Positions 41,118 to 52,433 are shown, counted from the first letter of the stretch. The stretch: DNA of 64,000 nt from Tetramitus jugosus (GCA_937625935.1 OW569352.1:248001-312000); one strand, 5' to 3'. Notes: generated by a model from the letters alone, not told the origin. Program-made: numbers and translations.

Positions 41118-42755
41118 ATGTCTTCACAACCAACATCAAAAGACAACAGTGAAGGTGACGATAGTGGAATTGTTCGTCCCATCGTTGGCAGCATTAACAA
41201 CAATGAGTCCCTCAATGTCATCCATTCGTCCAGTCACAACAACAACAACAACAAAACAACAACAAATACCTCTTTGAATCAAAATGCAAATCATCACTAC
41301 AATCATAGTGGTAAAGGAGGAGGATTGATTTTTCCTCGTTTGATTCAAACGAATAGTAGTAGTGATCCGACATTGAGTAAAACCAGTAGTATCAACAACA
41401 ACAACAACAACTATAATACTGTGAGTAGTCGAATGAAGAGCAACATCAATGGTATTGTCATTGGAGAGCCATCATCATCATTACTTGCCTCTCCTACCAA
41501 CAACAACAACAATAACAATAACAATACGAATCATAGTGATCAACAACAACAACAACAACCGACGACATCTACATTGACACTGACTACAACAACAACAGTA
41601 CCGACAACAGTACCAACGACAACGACAATGGGTACGATTGGATCATTGACTGAACATGGAACATTTCTGACATTGGACAACAAGGGACGAAGAAGAGCTA
41701 CTCTCTTGAGTGATAAGACTCAATCGATTGATCCTCATTATTTTGCATCACGAGACTCTGCTCAAAAGAACAATAACAACCCATCATCCAATGTTTATGA
41801 CAATGATCATCCCTCCAGTACTCAAAACAATAATAACAACAATATAAATAATCAACAACAACAACAACAACAACAGCAGGACCGATTCATGAAGCGAAAA
41901 AAGAAGTATCCCAAATACGGATCAATGATCAATCATCCTATCCAACAACAACCACATCAATATAGTGTCAATGATGCGAATGATGACAATGATGATGGAC
42001 AAACAACAGTGAGAAAGAAGAGCAATAACTATTATCGTCGCTCGAATGCATCAACGTCATCATCGTCTGCTGCATCCAATCATCCATCTACGACGACACC
42101 ATTGCTGTCTTCATCGAAACATGATGGTAGTGCTGGTGTTGGTGCCAATTATTATTCTTCTAATGAAGAGAAAACTCTGAGCTATCAAATGAGAGTTACA
42201 CGGTTCTGGCGCATTCTCACATGCATGTCCTCTGTGGTCATTGTTGTCTTGTTGTTGACCAGTGTGGTGTTTGTAGTGTGCAACGTTTTGTTCATTCGAC
42301 CCATTGTTCAAATCGGGCAGATACAGATCCATAAGCTACCGAATCCACAAAAGTCTCTGGTCACCTTTTCTGTCAGTCTCGACACCTACAATCACAATTG
42401 GCAGTCCGTGTGGTTGAATAATTGTACGTTTTTAGCAACGATTACGGATGTGGGCAATCAAGTGAGCTATCAATTGTCTCAACCAATTGTTGTGGGCAAC
42501 AATGGATCTCAGGTGATTCGTGAGTCAGCAGAGACAAGAATACGGTACATGGCAACGCTTGACTTGAGCAAAGAGACGAATTATGAAGCGCTGTACGATG
42601 TGATACGAGGCAGCGTCTTTTACCATGCCAGCAAATTCTTTCAGTTAAAGTTCGAAGGTGGATGTGATGTCGTCAATGCAGTCAATTATCGATGGAACAT
42701 GCATGTCGTTCGAACCCAACAATACAATCTCAAGCGGCCCACTCTGGTTCGTTGA
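41118..42755 (+). CDS. Single-pass membrane protein with LEA2/WHy-like ectodomain
   Basis: This single exon encodes 545 residues. The first ~350 residues are low complexity with long Asn, Gln, Thr and Ser runs. A transmembrane segment follows (MSSVVIVVLLLTSVVFVVCNVLF). The C-terminal ~165 residues (PIVQIGQIQIHKLPNPQKSLVTFSVSLDTYNHNWQSVWLNNCTFLATITDVGNQVSYQLSQPIVVG...) show the alternating beta pattern of the LEA14/WHy fold, as in plant NDR1/HIN1-like proteins. The fold call is moderately sure; a stress or cell-surface role is only inference. No catalytic motif was seen. Confidence 0.65.
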   Translation: MSSQPTSKDNSEGDDSGIVRPIVGSINNNESLNVIHSSSHNNNNNKTTTNTSLNQNANHHYNHSGKGGGLIFPRLIQTNSSSDPTLSKTSSINNNNNNYNTVSSRMKSNINGIVIGEPSSSLLASPTNNNNNNNNNTNHSDQQQQQQPTTSTLTLTTTTTVPTTVPTTTTMGTIGSLTEHGTFLTLDNKGRRRATLLSDKTQSIDPHYFASRDSAQKNNNNPSSNVYDNDHPSSTQNNNNNNINNQQQQQQQQQDRFMKRKKKYPKYGSMINHPIQQQPHQYSVNDANDDNDDGQTTVRKKSNNYYRRSNASTSSSSAASNHPSTTTPLLSSSKHDGSAGVGANYYSSNEEKTLSYQMRVTRFWRILTCMSSVVIVVLLLTSVVFVVCNVLFIRPIVQIGQIQIHKLPNPQKSLVTFSVSLDTYNHNWQSVWLNNCTFLATITDVGNQVSYQLSQPIVVGNNGSQVIRESAETRIRYMATLDLSKETNYEALYDVIRGSVFYHASKFFQLKFEGGCDVVNAVNYRWNMHVVRTQQYNLKRPTLVR

Positions 42756-42813
42756 ACACTCATTCCTGTAAAGATTCTTCCGCTCCGATTCGAGCCGTCA
42801 ATCAGAAAACAGC

Positions 42814-42841
42814 AAATCTTGGCTTTGAAAGCCAAAGATTT
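42814..42841 (+). other. Stem-loop in 3' flank of LEA2-like gene
   Basis: AAATCTTGGCTTT and AAAGCCAAAGATTT form a 13-bp stem with one bulged base and a minimal loop. It begins 59 bp after the stop at 42755. It could be an RNA element in the 3' untranslated region. No known family is recognised. Confidence 0.4.
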
Positions 42842-43015
42842 TTGATCGCAATGGGAGAGAATCATTTGAGAGCTCTCAATCGTCACAAGATTCGATCGGA
42901 ATAGCTACACACACAAGACACCACCCAAACAGACACCAAATCTCCATTATCAAACAAGACACCACCAAAACAGACACCAAATCATTGCAACCATTCGTAT
43001 AAACGATCCAATAGA

Positions 43016-45022
43016 ATGCAAGACTTTCTTGACCATGACATGATGATGATGACGACGGACAACATGAAGAACAGCATTTTCAGCATCAACAACAACAACA
43101 ACAATGCATCCTCCTCATCAATCAACATTCACCATGGTCTCGCTACTGCTCAACAAGCCAGAGCTCTATTTGCAATGAATGCCACCGTATCGTCCATTGC
43201 TCTCATTGCCAATCTCCTCATTGTTCTGCTGTATGTCTATCTGAGGCGCATACGGTGCTTTTCATTGCGCATGGTTGTGCACTATGCAGTGTTCGAGTTC
43301 ATCATCAATGCCACGTATTTGATGGGCGGTGGAATGAAACCTGAAAAATCAGTCTTTTGCTATGTGCAGTCCATTTTATTGCTGTGGTTCGAGTTGAGTC
43401 GAATACTGTGCATGACATGCATGGTGTTTAGCATGTTTTATGCCTATGTGTTGAACCGGTCACCATCGCCCAACAAGAATCAAATTGTTCGATTTTATTC
43501 ATTTACGCTCGAACGATTGTTTCTCATTCTGTGTTGGTGCTTGCCTGCGATTCTCATGGCGATTGGAATGGGATTGAAGCACAATGGACCTTCTCTGGCG
43601 TATTGCTATGTGGATACGAGAGATGGCAAACAATCGAATTGGGAGTATTTGTACTATTATGGATTCTTGTGGATTGCCATTGCCATTAATGTGATACTTG
43701 TGGTGTGTGTTGCTGTGCGTCAATGGCAACGAAGCATCAGTGCCATGCGTCTCAAGAATCAACAAGAATCGCAAGCACAAAAGTCAACTGTCAATGTACT
43801 TCAATCGGCCATGTCGCCTACTGCAGCAGTGACATCAACACCCAAGCGACATCGATGGAGAAGACACAACAATCATTCTCCGCCATCCATTTCCGAATCG
43901 AGGTCACATGTGAAGCGTTTGAGTGGCAGACCTGTGAGCAGAGTTCATTCGATTGAGATGCGGTCACGTTCTCCCTCCATCACTCTCACTTATCCTCCTG
44001 ATATGATGATGAATGGAGGAGCGACAACACCGCAGAATACCGGTAGTGAGTCTATGCGGAGGAGTATGGCCATTGCTGATGCTAATTTCTCATTGAATCA
44101 GACGAACAATGGAGCAACCACGGATGCTGAAGCGAACAACAATCATAGTACTGCTGCGGATTATCTTCCTCCAGTGATGGTCAGTCCTCTGAGTGCAGTC
44201 TCGAGAACCAGAGGAATGTATCCGAATGATGAATTAAGTGCTCTGTCCACACCCACTGAAGACACATTTGCGACAACGACTTACTTTGATGGAACAGAGA
44301 TGGATCAGCACTATGACAATGATTACGATGATATGGCGTACACAGAAAACATTGAAGAGCATGAGGACACGTCGCTCTATCATCTCCGATTCTACTTTGT
44401 GGTGTTCACAGCAGTTGCTCTACTGCCAAGTATCAATCGGATTTACAACACATCGCAGGGTACGCAAAACGGCTTGTTTTGGCTCTCAATGATTTCACTA
44501 CTGAGCGCACGTCTATCTGGGGTATTCAACCTGATTGTATACATTTGTAATTTTAGCGTTATTGTAGTTGCAGTCAAACAGAGACTCAAAGAAACACAAT
44601 ACATGATCCCAGCACTGAATAAGACTGAGAGAGTAACCAGAAAGGCTGCAAACGATGCGCAAAAGGGAATTGAAAAAGTGACCAAGATTGGATCCAGGAT
44701 CACAAGTGTTGGAGGTGGCCAAAACGAACATATTGTTAGTCAACAACAACAGGATACAATGGCAGATTTGACTGATGAGATGTCTGATGACACATTCAGT
44801 GTAAGTCTCTCATCTATTGGCGCTGTGATTTACGACGGAACAAATGATGCCCAGAGAACTCCAGCGAAAAGTCGATTGGACCCACTATCCATCGAGAAAC
44901 CTTCACCAGATCTAAAGAACATGAACCAGGAACCTGAGAACATGGACACACCACAGACACCAGCCCAGAGAATGACCCCAACTCGCCCCATGGATTCCAA
45001 ACCTAAAACGCCCAATAAATGA
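43016..45022 (+). CDS. Seven-transmembrane receptor, cAMP receptor/GCR1-like
   Basis: This single exon encodes 668 residues. Helices appear in the GPCR order: ATVSSIALIANLLIVLLYVYL; LRMVVHYAVFEFIINATYLMG; FCYVQSILLLWFELSRILCMTCMVFSMFYAYVL; LFLILCWCLPAILMAIGMGL; YYYGFLWIAIAINVILVVCVAV; then, after a ~200-residue third cytoplasmic loop rich in Ser, Thr and Asn, YFVVFTAVALLPSINRIYNT and LSARLSGVFNLIVYICNFSV. The YC..Q....WF......W.....Y style and F..VTAVA.LPS.NRIYN are those of Dictyostelium cAMP receptor and GCR1-like proteins. The C-terminal tail is long and hydrophilic with Thr-Pro sites. The ligand is unknown. Confidence 0.78.
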   Translation: MQDFLDHDMMMMTTDNMKNSIFSINNNNNNASSSSINIHHGLATAQQARALFAMNATVSSIALIANLLIVLLYVYLRRIRCFSLRMVVHYAVFEFIINATYLMGGGMKPEKSVFCYVQSILLLWFELSRILCMTCMVFSMFYAYVLNRSPSPNKNQIVRFYSFTLERLFLILCWCLPAILMAIGMGLKHNGPSLAYCYVDTRDGKQSNWEYLYYYGFLWIAIAINVILVVCVAVRQWQRSISAMRLKNQQESQAQKSTVNVLQSAMSPTAAVTSTPKRHRWRRHNNHSPPSISESRSHVKRLSGRPVSRVHSIEMRSRSPSITLTYPPDMMMNGGATTPQNTGSESMRRSMAIADANFSLNQTNNGATTDAEANNNHSTAADYLPPVMVSPLSAVSRTRGMYPNDELSALSTPTEDTFATTTYFDGTEMDQHYDNDYDDMAYTENIEEHEDTSLYHLRFYFVVFTAVALLPSINRIYNTSQGTQNGLFWLSMISLLSARLSGVFNLIVYICNFSVIVVAVKQRLKETQYMIPALNKTERVTRKAANDAQKGIEKVTKIGSRITSVGGGQNEHIVSQQQQDTMADLTDEMSDDTFSVSLSSIGAVIYDGTNDAQRTPAKSRLDPLSIEKPSPDLKNMNQEPENMDTPQTPAQRMTPTRPMDSKPKTPNK

Positions 45023-45033
45023 TAGCAAACAAT

Positions 45034-48000
45034 CTATTTATTTACATTACTGAGTACCGATGTGCACAAGGTCTTGAATGTTGCTCGCACACGCCTAGTT
45101 ATTTCTTCATCGCGTCTGAAATTCGTCTTCAGTTCATCCAACGCTTGAATACACTCTATGGACAGGAAGGGGAAGGCTACAGTAAAGCGAACCAGCACAT
45201 CAACCAACTGATTAATGGCATCCAAATATTCTTGCTTTGTTGCTTTTGTTAGCACAGTTCCCTGTGCTCCGGGAATGTTCTTGTTAGCATCAGAGGATGA
45301 CTTCGTACCAACAACAGCTGATGCTTCCACAGTTTTGTTTGTGAAACTGCCTGTGAGCTGTCCCACTTGACGAATCCTGTTAATTGCAGCACATGCAATC
45401 TCAGTGCATCGAGGGAGAGGATACTTTTCACATAAATACGCTGCCAGTTGAACACCAAAGACCTGTTTCTCCAGTTGTGGTTGCGATAGCAGCTCTAATA
45501 GGAAGTCCATACAAATATGAATCGAATCGACACCGTTCACAATAATTGGGAGGAGCTTTGGATCATAAGTTTGGAAGTGCAACAGTTTTGCTAATGCTGG
45601 GTTCTCAATGAAGCGCTGATGAACAAAGCTACATATCAATTTCTGAATGGTAATTCGGTCACCAGTATCAATATCCGCATCGATAATACATATCTCTAAC
45701 AATAATTGGAGCACTGTAGCCTCTTGCGTAACTACATAAGAGTTCTGGATTGAATTGTCAGTGTTTTTTGGAATATTCTTGCTCGACAGGATCGATTTCC
45801 GTGAAGCAACTAGATAAGAATTCAAAATTTGCAAGAATATTCCAAGCAACGCAGGTACTTCAAACATGCGTCGGTTCACTCCAAACACCACTAAAATATT
45901 CTTGTAAATATCATCGTATGTTAAATTGAGTGGATGAACAATATTCACTGTTTTGAGAGCTAGTTGCATAGGTGTTCTCAGACATACAGCCTTCCACAAA
46001 TTCTCATATGAATTTAACATAAATCGGCGCACATCTCTTTGCAAAAGATGTGGCAATACATTGATGACTGCCTGTTCGAATGGAGCAAATTCTTCGACAT
46101 TCAAGGTCGATAGATAATCGAACATAATCTTGGTTTTCTTCTGATCTCTCAGTGGATTCTCTAATACTTGTATCAAGTGATCAGTGGATTGCCAAGTGGC
46201 AGCGCTGTCAAAGGATCTCGGTATTGCCTTGTTCGACGTCAGAATCAAATCTAAATGGAATAAGTGCTGTAATTGATCAATGATGAGCGACAGCAATTGA
46301 CTGTACAGCGGCCCGAGTCTTGTTCGATCCTTGTGTAAGAAGTTCACAATCTCAACAACACGAGCTCTTGCTAGTATATCGTGTCCATAACTCTCAGCTA
46401 TTGAGTTATTACTATTCACTGTCAACATATAGAATAACATTATTGCTTTTGTTGTCATATTGAAACTTTGATTATCTACGACTTTAAGAACTTGATCCAC
46501 TGTAAAGAGAGTCATCTGGAATGAAAAATTGGGATGTGGTGTACAACTAGAATCAGGTTGTTAAGTAATTGTTGACTCAACAAAAGAAATTGAAAATACA
46601 AGCGCGACATACTTGGAAACTAGTTCAACAATCAAATCAGGTAAATTGGCTGGTACTGGATCTTGATCGGTGAAGCACTGAATTTGTTGATATACCCACT
46701 GCGAAGCATCCACACTATGCTTTCTAAAGAGACGGCTCTGCAACATACGATAGACACACTGAATGGCGTACCAGTCCTCTCCTGAAACAACGGACCGTGG
46801 TGCAATCTTCAAGATCTCCTTTGCGAGCAAATCAATAGGGATCAAATCTTCAGTGATAATTGGTCGAATAGTATCGTACAGCTCGTTGCTCGTCTCGATG
46901 TTTGATATGTTCGCAGTAGTGGAAATAAAACTGCTCAGATTCTTATATAGCTGAGCATGGAAATAAGTAGCAATCAACAAGAGTGTATCACGACAATGAT
47001 TTCGTTTCCAAAGTTCGTCAATCAATTCTCGAAGGCACGACTTGGATGCATTCATGCTCAGTGTACAGTAAAGCAAGAGTAGGGAGATGACCAAGCGAAC
47101 AAGTCGATTTGAATGAGAGAAACGCAATCCAATTTTCACCAGAGAAGAGAAGTGTTCCTCACTATCGAGTCCAGAAATATTTGAATATACACATAGTCCA
47201 CAGCACAGTCTCAAAACAGAACATCGAAGAGCCAGAGGTATGGTTTCACTCGTAATTGTCTCAGTAATCTCCTTTCTAATACTTTTCAGATCCTCGTCAT
47301 TGTGTGACAACTTGTGAATCATGCTGAACATGAATTGAGTTTCGCTCGCGGAATTGAGACATGAATTCAAAAAACGAATCACATCCTTCACAATAAACAG
47401 AGAAGTAAACAAGCAGATGCGTGGCAACACACCTCGATCCAAGCAGCATCTCCTGACAAAATAGGCAATCTGTTGGGAAAACGTGGACAATGTTCGCAAC
47501 ACATCAGATATCAGCTCTTCATTCGACTCGTTCACCTCTTCGACCAAAAAACGAACCACACTCTCTGCCACACTTGGATTGTTCATCACAAATAGTGCAA
47601 TATGGTCAATAGCACACTGAGAGACGCACAAAACCGATATTAACTCCTCTAAGCGAAACAATTGATTCGTGTGATTGAACGCAGCACACAAAATATAACT
47701 CACTTCTCTCTTGTACAAATCATTGGTCAACAATGTTAAATCTAACGATGATAAATAGTCGAGACTCGAATCTCTATTGCTACTATTGCTATTGTTGTGA
47801 CTCTTGTTCTTGTTCACATATCTGAGATATTGACTACAGCATGCCAATTCACTCAACAATAACCGAGCTCTCTTCTCCAATGAACTCTCCTCAAACTCTG
47901 TAATCAACTGCGTACCCAGACCGTAAGCCAAGCTATTGCTTAGACAAAATTGAGAAAAGGAGACAAGAGAGGATGACTGTGCGAGAACCTTGTCTCTTAT

Positions 48001-48429
48001 TTTCATCTCATTGTGAGTTGCGTTTTCAATCGGTGACCAATCCAAGGCTTCATACTCCAACACAGTACTTGTGAATGAATACGGTTGCAATATTCTGTAC
48101 AATTGACTCCTGATTGTCATGCCTTCAGAATTGTGATCACTGGTCGCCACCAATCGTTGTTGTTGATTGAGGTAGATGCGAGCCAAAATGGGAATGTAAT
48201 GGACAAGTTGATTGGACAAGGCACAACCATGTGTGTATTGTTGGTGATGATGATCACCATCATCGTTTGCTTGCTGTTGCTGCAATTCAATCTCTATTCC
48301 TCCATCTTCTTCACTTGCACTGCTGTCTAGAACAGTGGAGAAGGTTTTTGTGTCATTTGTGGAAGAAAATTGGAGAGCAGCAATGCGATCAAACAGTGTC
48401 AGTGTCTGCTGTTGTTTTGTGGAGTTCAT
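45034..48429 (-). CDS. INTS2: Integrator complex subunit 2
   Basis: Two exons run 48429-46613 and 46546-45034, with a 66-bp intron (GTATGT; TTACTTAAC near the CTAG acceptor), for 1109 residues, close to the human 1204. The acceptor at 46547 keeps the frame (NCTPHPNFSFQ|MTLF), while the CCAG nearer the exon gives a stop. The protein is helical throughout. The C-terminal block VNGVDSIHICMDFLLELLSQPQLEKQVFGVQLAAYLCEKYPLPRCTEIACAAINRI matches INTS2 closely. INTS2 is part of the shoulder of Integrator, which cleaves nascent snRNAs and attenuates promoter-proximal transcription. The start could be ATG 48459; I prefer 48429, whose leader is AACAACAACAAA. Confidence 0.85.
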
Positions 48430-48495
48430 TTTGTTGTTGTTATTTTGTTTTTTGATCATGTGTGGACTTTTTTTGAAAGGGATTCCACAACATTT

Positions 48496-50319
48496 TTACA
48501 AGTTACCATGCACGGAGGTTTCATGCTGTGCTTGTTGTTCTCTGAGAGTGCCATTGTACTTTCTGGTGAAATCTCTTTTCTGGTTCATCTCATTCCGAAG
48601 AATTTCTTCTCTCTTGTTCATGAGTTGGATCATTTCAGAGAAGGAATCATTCATCTCTTGATCTCTCCGGTTCTTGGCTTCTAGACGTTTTTGGATCATT
48701 GTCTCATAATTTTGTTTGGAGACATTGACTGCTAACTCCTTAGATTTTCTTGTCTGCTCTACATCTCGCCCTTCGATCAATAGCTTCTCCCTAAGTTGTT
48801 TTCCAGAAGCACTCATCCGGCCATCGAACTCCCTCTTCTCTTGAATTTGTTTCCTCAAAGCCTCAGACAACTCCTTCTGTTTTTCCATTCGGTCTTTCCT
48901 TTCTGTGGCCTTCTCAGATTCTGCACCAGTAGCCAAATGCTTCTCAAATGGAGGAATATGTGAAATTTGGCTCCTCGTTACTGCTTCTGCGATTTGTTTA
49001 TCGAGTTGTTCCTTGTAACTCTGTTGGGTCACTCTCTTGCTCTGCTCTTCAAGTTGTACTAAGTTCGCGTGCATTGGAATATTGCTTGGATTATGAGAAT
49101 ACTGTTTTCGATATCTGCTCGCTATGTTGTTTCTTGTGTTTCTCTGCGCTTCGACTAGAGGCGAGACTACTAACCACTCTCTGCGCATCTGGTTTCTCTC
49201 CTCTCTCTTTTGTTCAATCTCTTTCTCCAGTTGTTTCTTCAACATCCAATCCTGAATCTCTCTTGCTCTTCTTTCATCATCCCTTTCCTTAGAAGTTTGC
49301 ATTTCGTGTTCTTTGATTTGATCTGACCAACTCTCTTTCAGAGATTGGGGACTGATTCGAACCATCTCATCGTACAGCTCGATACTGTCCACTGGAGAGA
49401 GACATGGAAGAGTTTTGTTTAGAAGACTATCATATCCTGTCCTTGCTCTGACATGAGTTGGATCGGAGTTGGGACTACTGGTGGGGCGATGAGTTTTTGG
49501 TGTTTTGAACCGTCCTTCATTGTTTGACTTAATAACAGTCTTAATGTTGTTTAGGACTTTCTTATTTCTTTCTGCATTCTTCATCTGACCAGGGGCCATC
49601 GTAGAATCTGATATCTGCATACCTTTGATGAACTCAGGTACCCACTCTATTGTCAAAACTCCGTGGTTGACCTTCATCATACACATCTTATTGAATTTTA
49701 GTTGGGCTATATTCTTCTTACCAGCAACCCCTTGGGAACATAATCCAAAGAATTTGAAAACGTCCTTGATAACATCACCAACTAAAGAGGAAGAATTGGG
49801 AAGTGATGACTTGAAGGGAGGAGCAAGTCCCTTTCCTGTACTGTTAGCGTAACTTGGATACTTCACTCCGTGTTTCTTGGAGTACTCATCAGATAAAATC
49901 AATCGAGGAACTCTATTTACCCTCATCTCCCCTTTCAAAGCTGTTACATCATGTACTTGATGTGCAGTAGTAAAGGTTGCAAATGTTGGCACTACCACAG
50001 ACATATCCTTCTCTAAGGAAGTTTTTAGATACTGACAAAATTCCTCCCACAACCGGTCGAGTTCTCCCCTAGTTAGATTGCTCCTCTTCACTCCATCCGA
50101 GCTGCCATTCTGTAGAACCAAGTCAAACAAATCCTGATGCTTCAAATTTTCATATCCTATGTAGCTTCTATGAGATTGTGGATCACTGCTTCTCTCAACT
50201 CGTATCCTGACATCCAGACTCTTCGGAGATACCTTCTTCAGACCTATCGGATTCTTGTTTCTTGTGTTCAGGTAATTTTGATAAACTTGAGTAAAGTCAT
50301 TTCCTCTCACAGAAGACAT
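48496..50319 (-). CDS. CCDC81: CCDC81-like HU-domain coiled-coil protein
   Basis: This single exon encodes 607 residues. About residues 75-135 (RGELDRLWEEFCQYLKTSLEKDMSVVVPTFATFTT) match the eukaryotic HU-like domain of CCDC81, including the VVPTFATF turn that parallels VxIPxLGTF. A second HU-like unit follows at about 170-235 (LVGDVIKDVFKFFGLCSQGVAGKKNIAQLKFNKMCMMKVNHGVLTIEW). The C-terminal half is highly charged coiled coil (RAREIQDWMLKKQLEKEIEQKREERNQMRREW). Human CCDC81 localises to centrosomes; the protein is typical of flagellated lineages. That suggests a basal-body role here, which is inference. It lies 36 bp upstream of the longer INTS2 start option on the same strand. Confidence 0.8.
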   Translation of the reverse strand: MSSVRGNDFTQVYQNYLNTRNKNPIGLKKVSPKSLDVRIRVERSSDPQSHRSYIGYENLKHQDLFDLVLQNGSSDGVKRSNLTRGELDRLWEEFCQYLKTSLEKDMSVVVPTFATFTTAHQVHDVTALKGEMRVNRVPRLILSDEYSKKHGVKYPSYANSTGKGLAPPFKSSLPNSSSLVGDVIKDVFKFFGLCSQGVAGKKNIAQLKFNKMCMMKVNHGVLTIEWVPEFIKGMQISDSTMAPGQMKNAERNKKVLNNIKTVIKSNNEGRFKTPKTHRPTSSPNSDPTHVRARTGYDSLLNKTLPCLSPVDSIELYDEMVRISPQSLKESWSDQIKEHEMQTSKERDDERRAREIQDWMLKKQLEKEIEQKREERNQMRREWLVVSPLVEAQRNTRNNIASRYRKQYSHNPSNIPMHANLVQLEEQSKRVTQQSYKEQLDKQIAEAVTRSQISHIPPFEKHLATGAESEKATERKDRMEKQKELSEALRKQIQEKREFDGRMSASGKQLREKLLIEGRDVEQTRKSKELAVNVSKQNYETMIQKRLEAKNRRDQEMNDSFSEMIQLMNKREEILRNEMNQKRDFTRKYNGTLREQQAQHETSVHGNL

Positions 50320-50469
50320 GATTGTTAATTTTTGTGGTTTCCCTTCGATTGATCTTTGGATATACCGCTATCTGACCTGTTCAGTCAGTTATCCAAACAA
50401 AGCTCTCTGAGTATCGTAGCATCTAACAATTTTCCCCGAGTCGGGCTTCAGATCGGAAGTGAAAAAACC

Positions 50470-51657
50470 ATGCCGTCAGATCATTTCGCAGTGGCTGAGA
50501 ATTGTGGTTCAGTGTTGTTGCCAGAGTCAGGCATCGCATCCCACAAGAGTTGTGCTGTGGTGAGGGATGAAGAATCCACTGCCAATCGCTTCAATCAAAC
50601 AGTGGATGTGTACACATTTGGTGGATTCTTGGGTGGAGAGATTTGCTCATGCTCCAATGAACTACGAGTGTTCAATGTGGATACACTAGAGTACAGAATA
50701 ATCAATGAACATCGATTAGAAGAGATTCAGAGTGAAGAGGAAGATGATGAGAGTGAAAATAGCACCACAGAAGAAGAATATGACTCTTGTGCAGCCATTG
50801 AAAGCAGCACTACGAGATCCGAAGCTCCTAAGGCTCGTTCTAATCACTCCTTCGATTACTACAAGGGAAATCTTGTTGTTTTTGGTGGAATGAGCAATCG
50901 TGATGAATATTTGGATGATTTTTACATGTTTCAGATTGACACTGAGCAATGGATTAGAGTTGTGAGCCCACAAGAGGACACTTCCAATTGGCCTTGCGGT
51001 CGCAGTGGACATGCCACATGCATTTATCAGGACTACATGATACTCTCAGGTGGATGTACAAACGAAAATGTCGTACTGGATGACATCTGGTTATTTGACT
51101 TTCGCTTGAAGACTTGGAAACAATTTCATTTGAGCGATTCAGATTCAGTTGTTCCCTGTGCAAGATATGGACACCAAATCGTCTCTCATCCTAGTCAATC
51201 GTATGTGATCTTATTTGGAGGAGAGAATGATTATGGAACACTATTGTCTGACATGTACATGTTGAATCTGATGAAAGACAGCGAGAGTCACATTGATGTG
51301 AACAAAAGTCATTGGAGCGAGATTACCTATGCAAATGCAGTCATTCCTAGTCCAACGAACTTTATGAGCTTGTTTTTGGTGGAGAGTGAAGTGAATAGAA
51401 TTGAATTGTTTTTGATTGGTGTGTATGGTCATGTTCGAGGTGACAACTCGTCACTATGGATGTTTAATCTAGATACGAGAGAATGGTCTGAGACCGAGAT
51501 CATGGGAGATGAGTCTCCACTGCCTCTTCGAGCATATCATAGCTCCTCCATTCTCACACAGAATCACAAATGTGTCCTATTTATGCTCGGTGGTAGTGAG
51601 GCAGTAGACAATTTCTCATCTCTGAGCAATTCGGTCTATAGAATAACAATCACATGA
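50470..51657 (+). CDS. Kelch-repeat beta-propeller protein
   Basis: This single exon encodes 395 residues from the first ATG at 50470. Kelch blades: DVYTFGGFLGG; HSFDYYKGNLVVFGGMSNRDEYLDDFYMFQIDTEQW; GHATCIYQDYMILSGGCTNENVVLDDIWLFDFRLKTW; GHQIVSHPSQSYVILFGGENDYGTLLSDMYMLNL; and AYHSSSILTQNHKCVLFMLGGSEA. An acidic insert (EEIQSEEEDDESENSTTEEEYDS) splits the first and second blade. No BTB, F-box or enzymatic domain is seen. It may be a protein-interaction platform; the function cannot be told. It is divergent from the CCDC81-like gene across 150 bp. Confidence 0.83.
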   Translation: MPSDHFAVAENCGSVLLPESGIASHKSCAVVRDEESTANRFNQTVDVYTFGGFLGGEICSCSNELRVFNVDTLEYRIINEHRLEEIQSEEEDDESENSTTEEEYDSCAAIESSTTRSEAPKARSNHSFDYYKGNLVVFGGMSNRDEYLDDFYMFQIDTEQWIRVVSPQEDTSNWPCGRSGHATCIYQDYMILSGGCTNENVVLDDIWLFDFRLKTWKQFHLSDSDSVVPCARYGHQIVSHPSQSYVILFGGENDYGTLLSDMYMLNLMKDSESHIDVNKSHWSEITYANAVIPSPTNFMSLFLVESEVNRIELFLIGVYGHVRGDNSSLWMFNLDTREWSETEIMGDESPLPLRAYHSSSILTQNHKCVLFMLGGSEAVDNFSSLSNSVYRITIT

Positions 51658-51674
51658 TCTAATGTAAAGCAAAT

Positions 51675-52433
51675 TTACTCGTGATATATCATCTTTTTGG
51701 TCATGCCTCCATCGACGACAATATTTTGTCCCGTGACGAACTGTGCACCAATCAAGTACTCAATAGTGTGAGAAATGTCATCTGGTGTTCCGACTCGACC
51801 AACCAAGTGCTGACTATGGTCGATATCTCTGAGTGTACTGCCTCCCGTAGTGTCAATCCAACCAGGACTGATCGCATTGACTCTAATACCATATCTAGGC
51901 CCAATACTATTGGCAAGTGAGTGAGTAAATGCGAGTATACCGCCCTTGGATGTGCTATATGCCTCAGAATTAGGTTCACTCATCAATGCTCTCGTGCTGG
52001 CAATGTTGATGATTGTGCCCTTGGTTTGCTTCAGGTGCGGAATGGCATACTTGCTACAAAGGAACAACGAGTTCAAGTTCACAGACATGACCCTGTTCCA
52101 ATCTTCAAATTTCATCTCTTCGAGTGGAGCGAGATACGGATCAGAGATGGCCGCATTGTTCACCAACACGTCCAATTGTCCGAAATTGACAACCGTGCTC
52201 TCAATCATGTCCTTCACTTGACTTTCATTCGACACATCGACATCCAACACCAAGAAAGCACCAGAATCCACCTGTTCATTCTTCTTAAGTTCCGATCGAA
52301 ACAAACCATTGTTCTCCTTGTTGACATCGGCGATCGCAACACGATATCCCCTGTTCAACAAGTATTGACAGGTTGCTTTACCAATACCGCTTGATCCGCC
52401 AGTTACAATGGCTACCAAACCCTTGTGACTCAT
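51675..52433 (-). CDS. Short-chain dehydrogenase/reductase (classical SDR)
   Basis: The protein has 252 residues from ATG 52433, the family's usual length. The NAD(P)-binding motif is VTGGSSGIGKAT. Next are DVDVSNESQ, LVNNAAISDP, the Ser at INIAS and the YSTSK catalytic Tyr/Lys pair, and SPGWIDT. The C-terminus ends with GQNIVVDGGMTK, typical of bacterial-type SDRs. The substrate cannot be told. In-frame ATGs at 52463 and 52523 would add 10 or 30 residues. The 52523 form adds a basic stretch (LRRNWIVRMDQTK) that could target mitochondria, but the sequence between looks like an A/C-rich leader. It is convergent with the kelch gene, with 17 bp between them. Confidence 0.88.
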   Translation of the reverse strand: MSHKGLVAIVTGGSSGIGKATCQYLLNRGYRVAIADVNKENNGLFRSELKKNEQVDSGAFLVLDVDVSNESQVKDMIESTVVNFGQLDVLVNNAAISDPYLAPLEEMKFEDWNRVMSVNLNSLFLCSKYAIPHLKQTKGTIINIASTRALMSEPNSEAYSTSKGGILAFTHSLANSIGPRYGIRVNAISPGWIDTTGGSTLRDIDHSQHLVGRVGTPDDISHTIEYLIGAQFVTGQNIVVDGGMTKKMIYHE

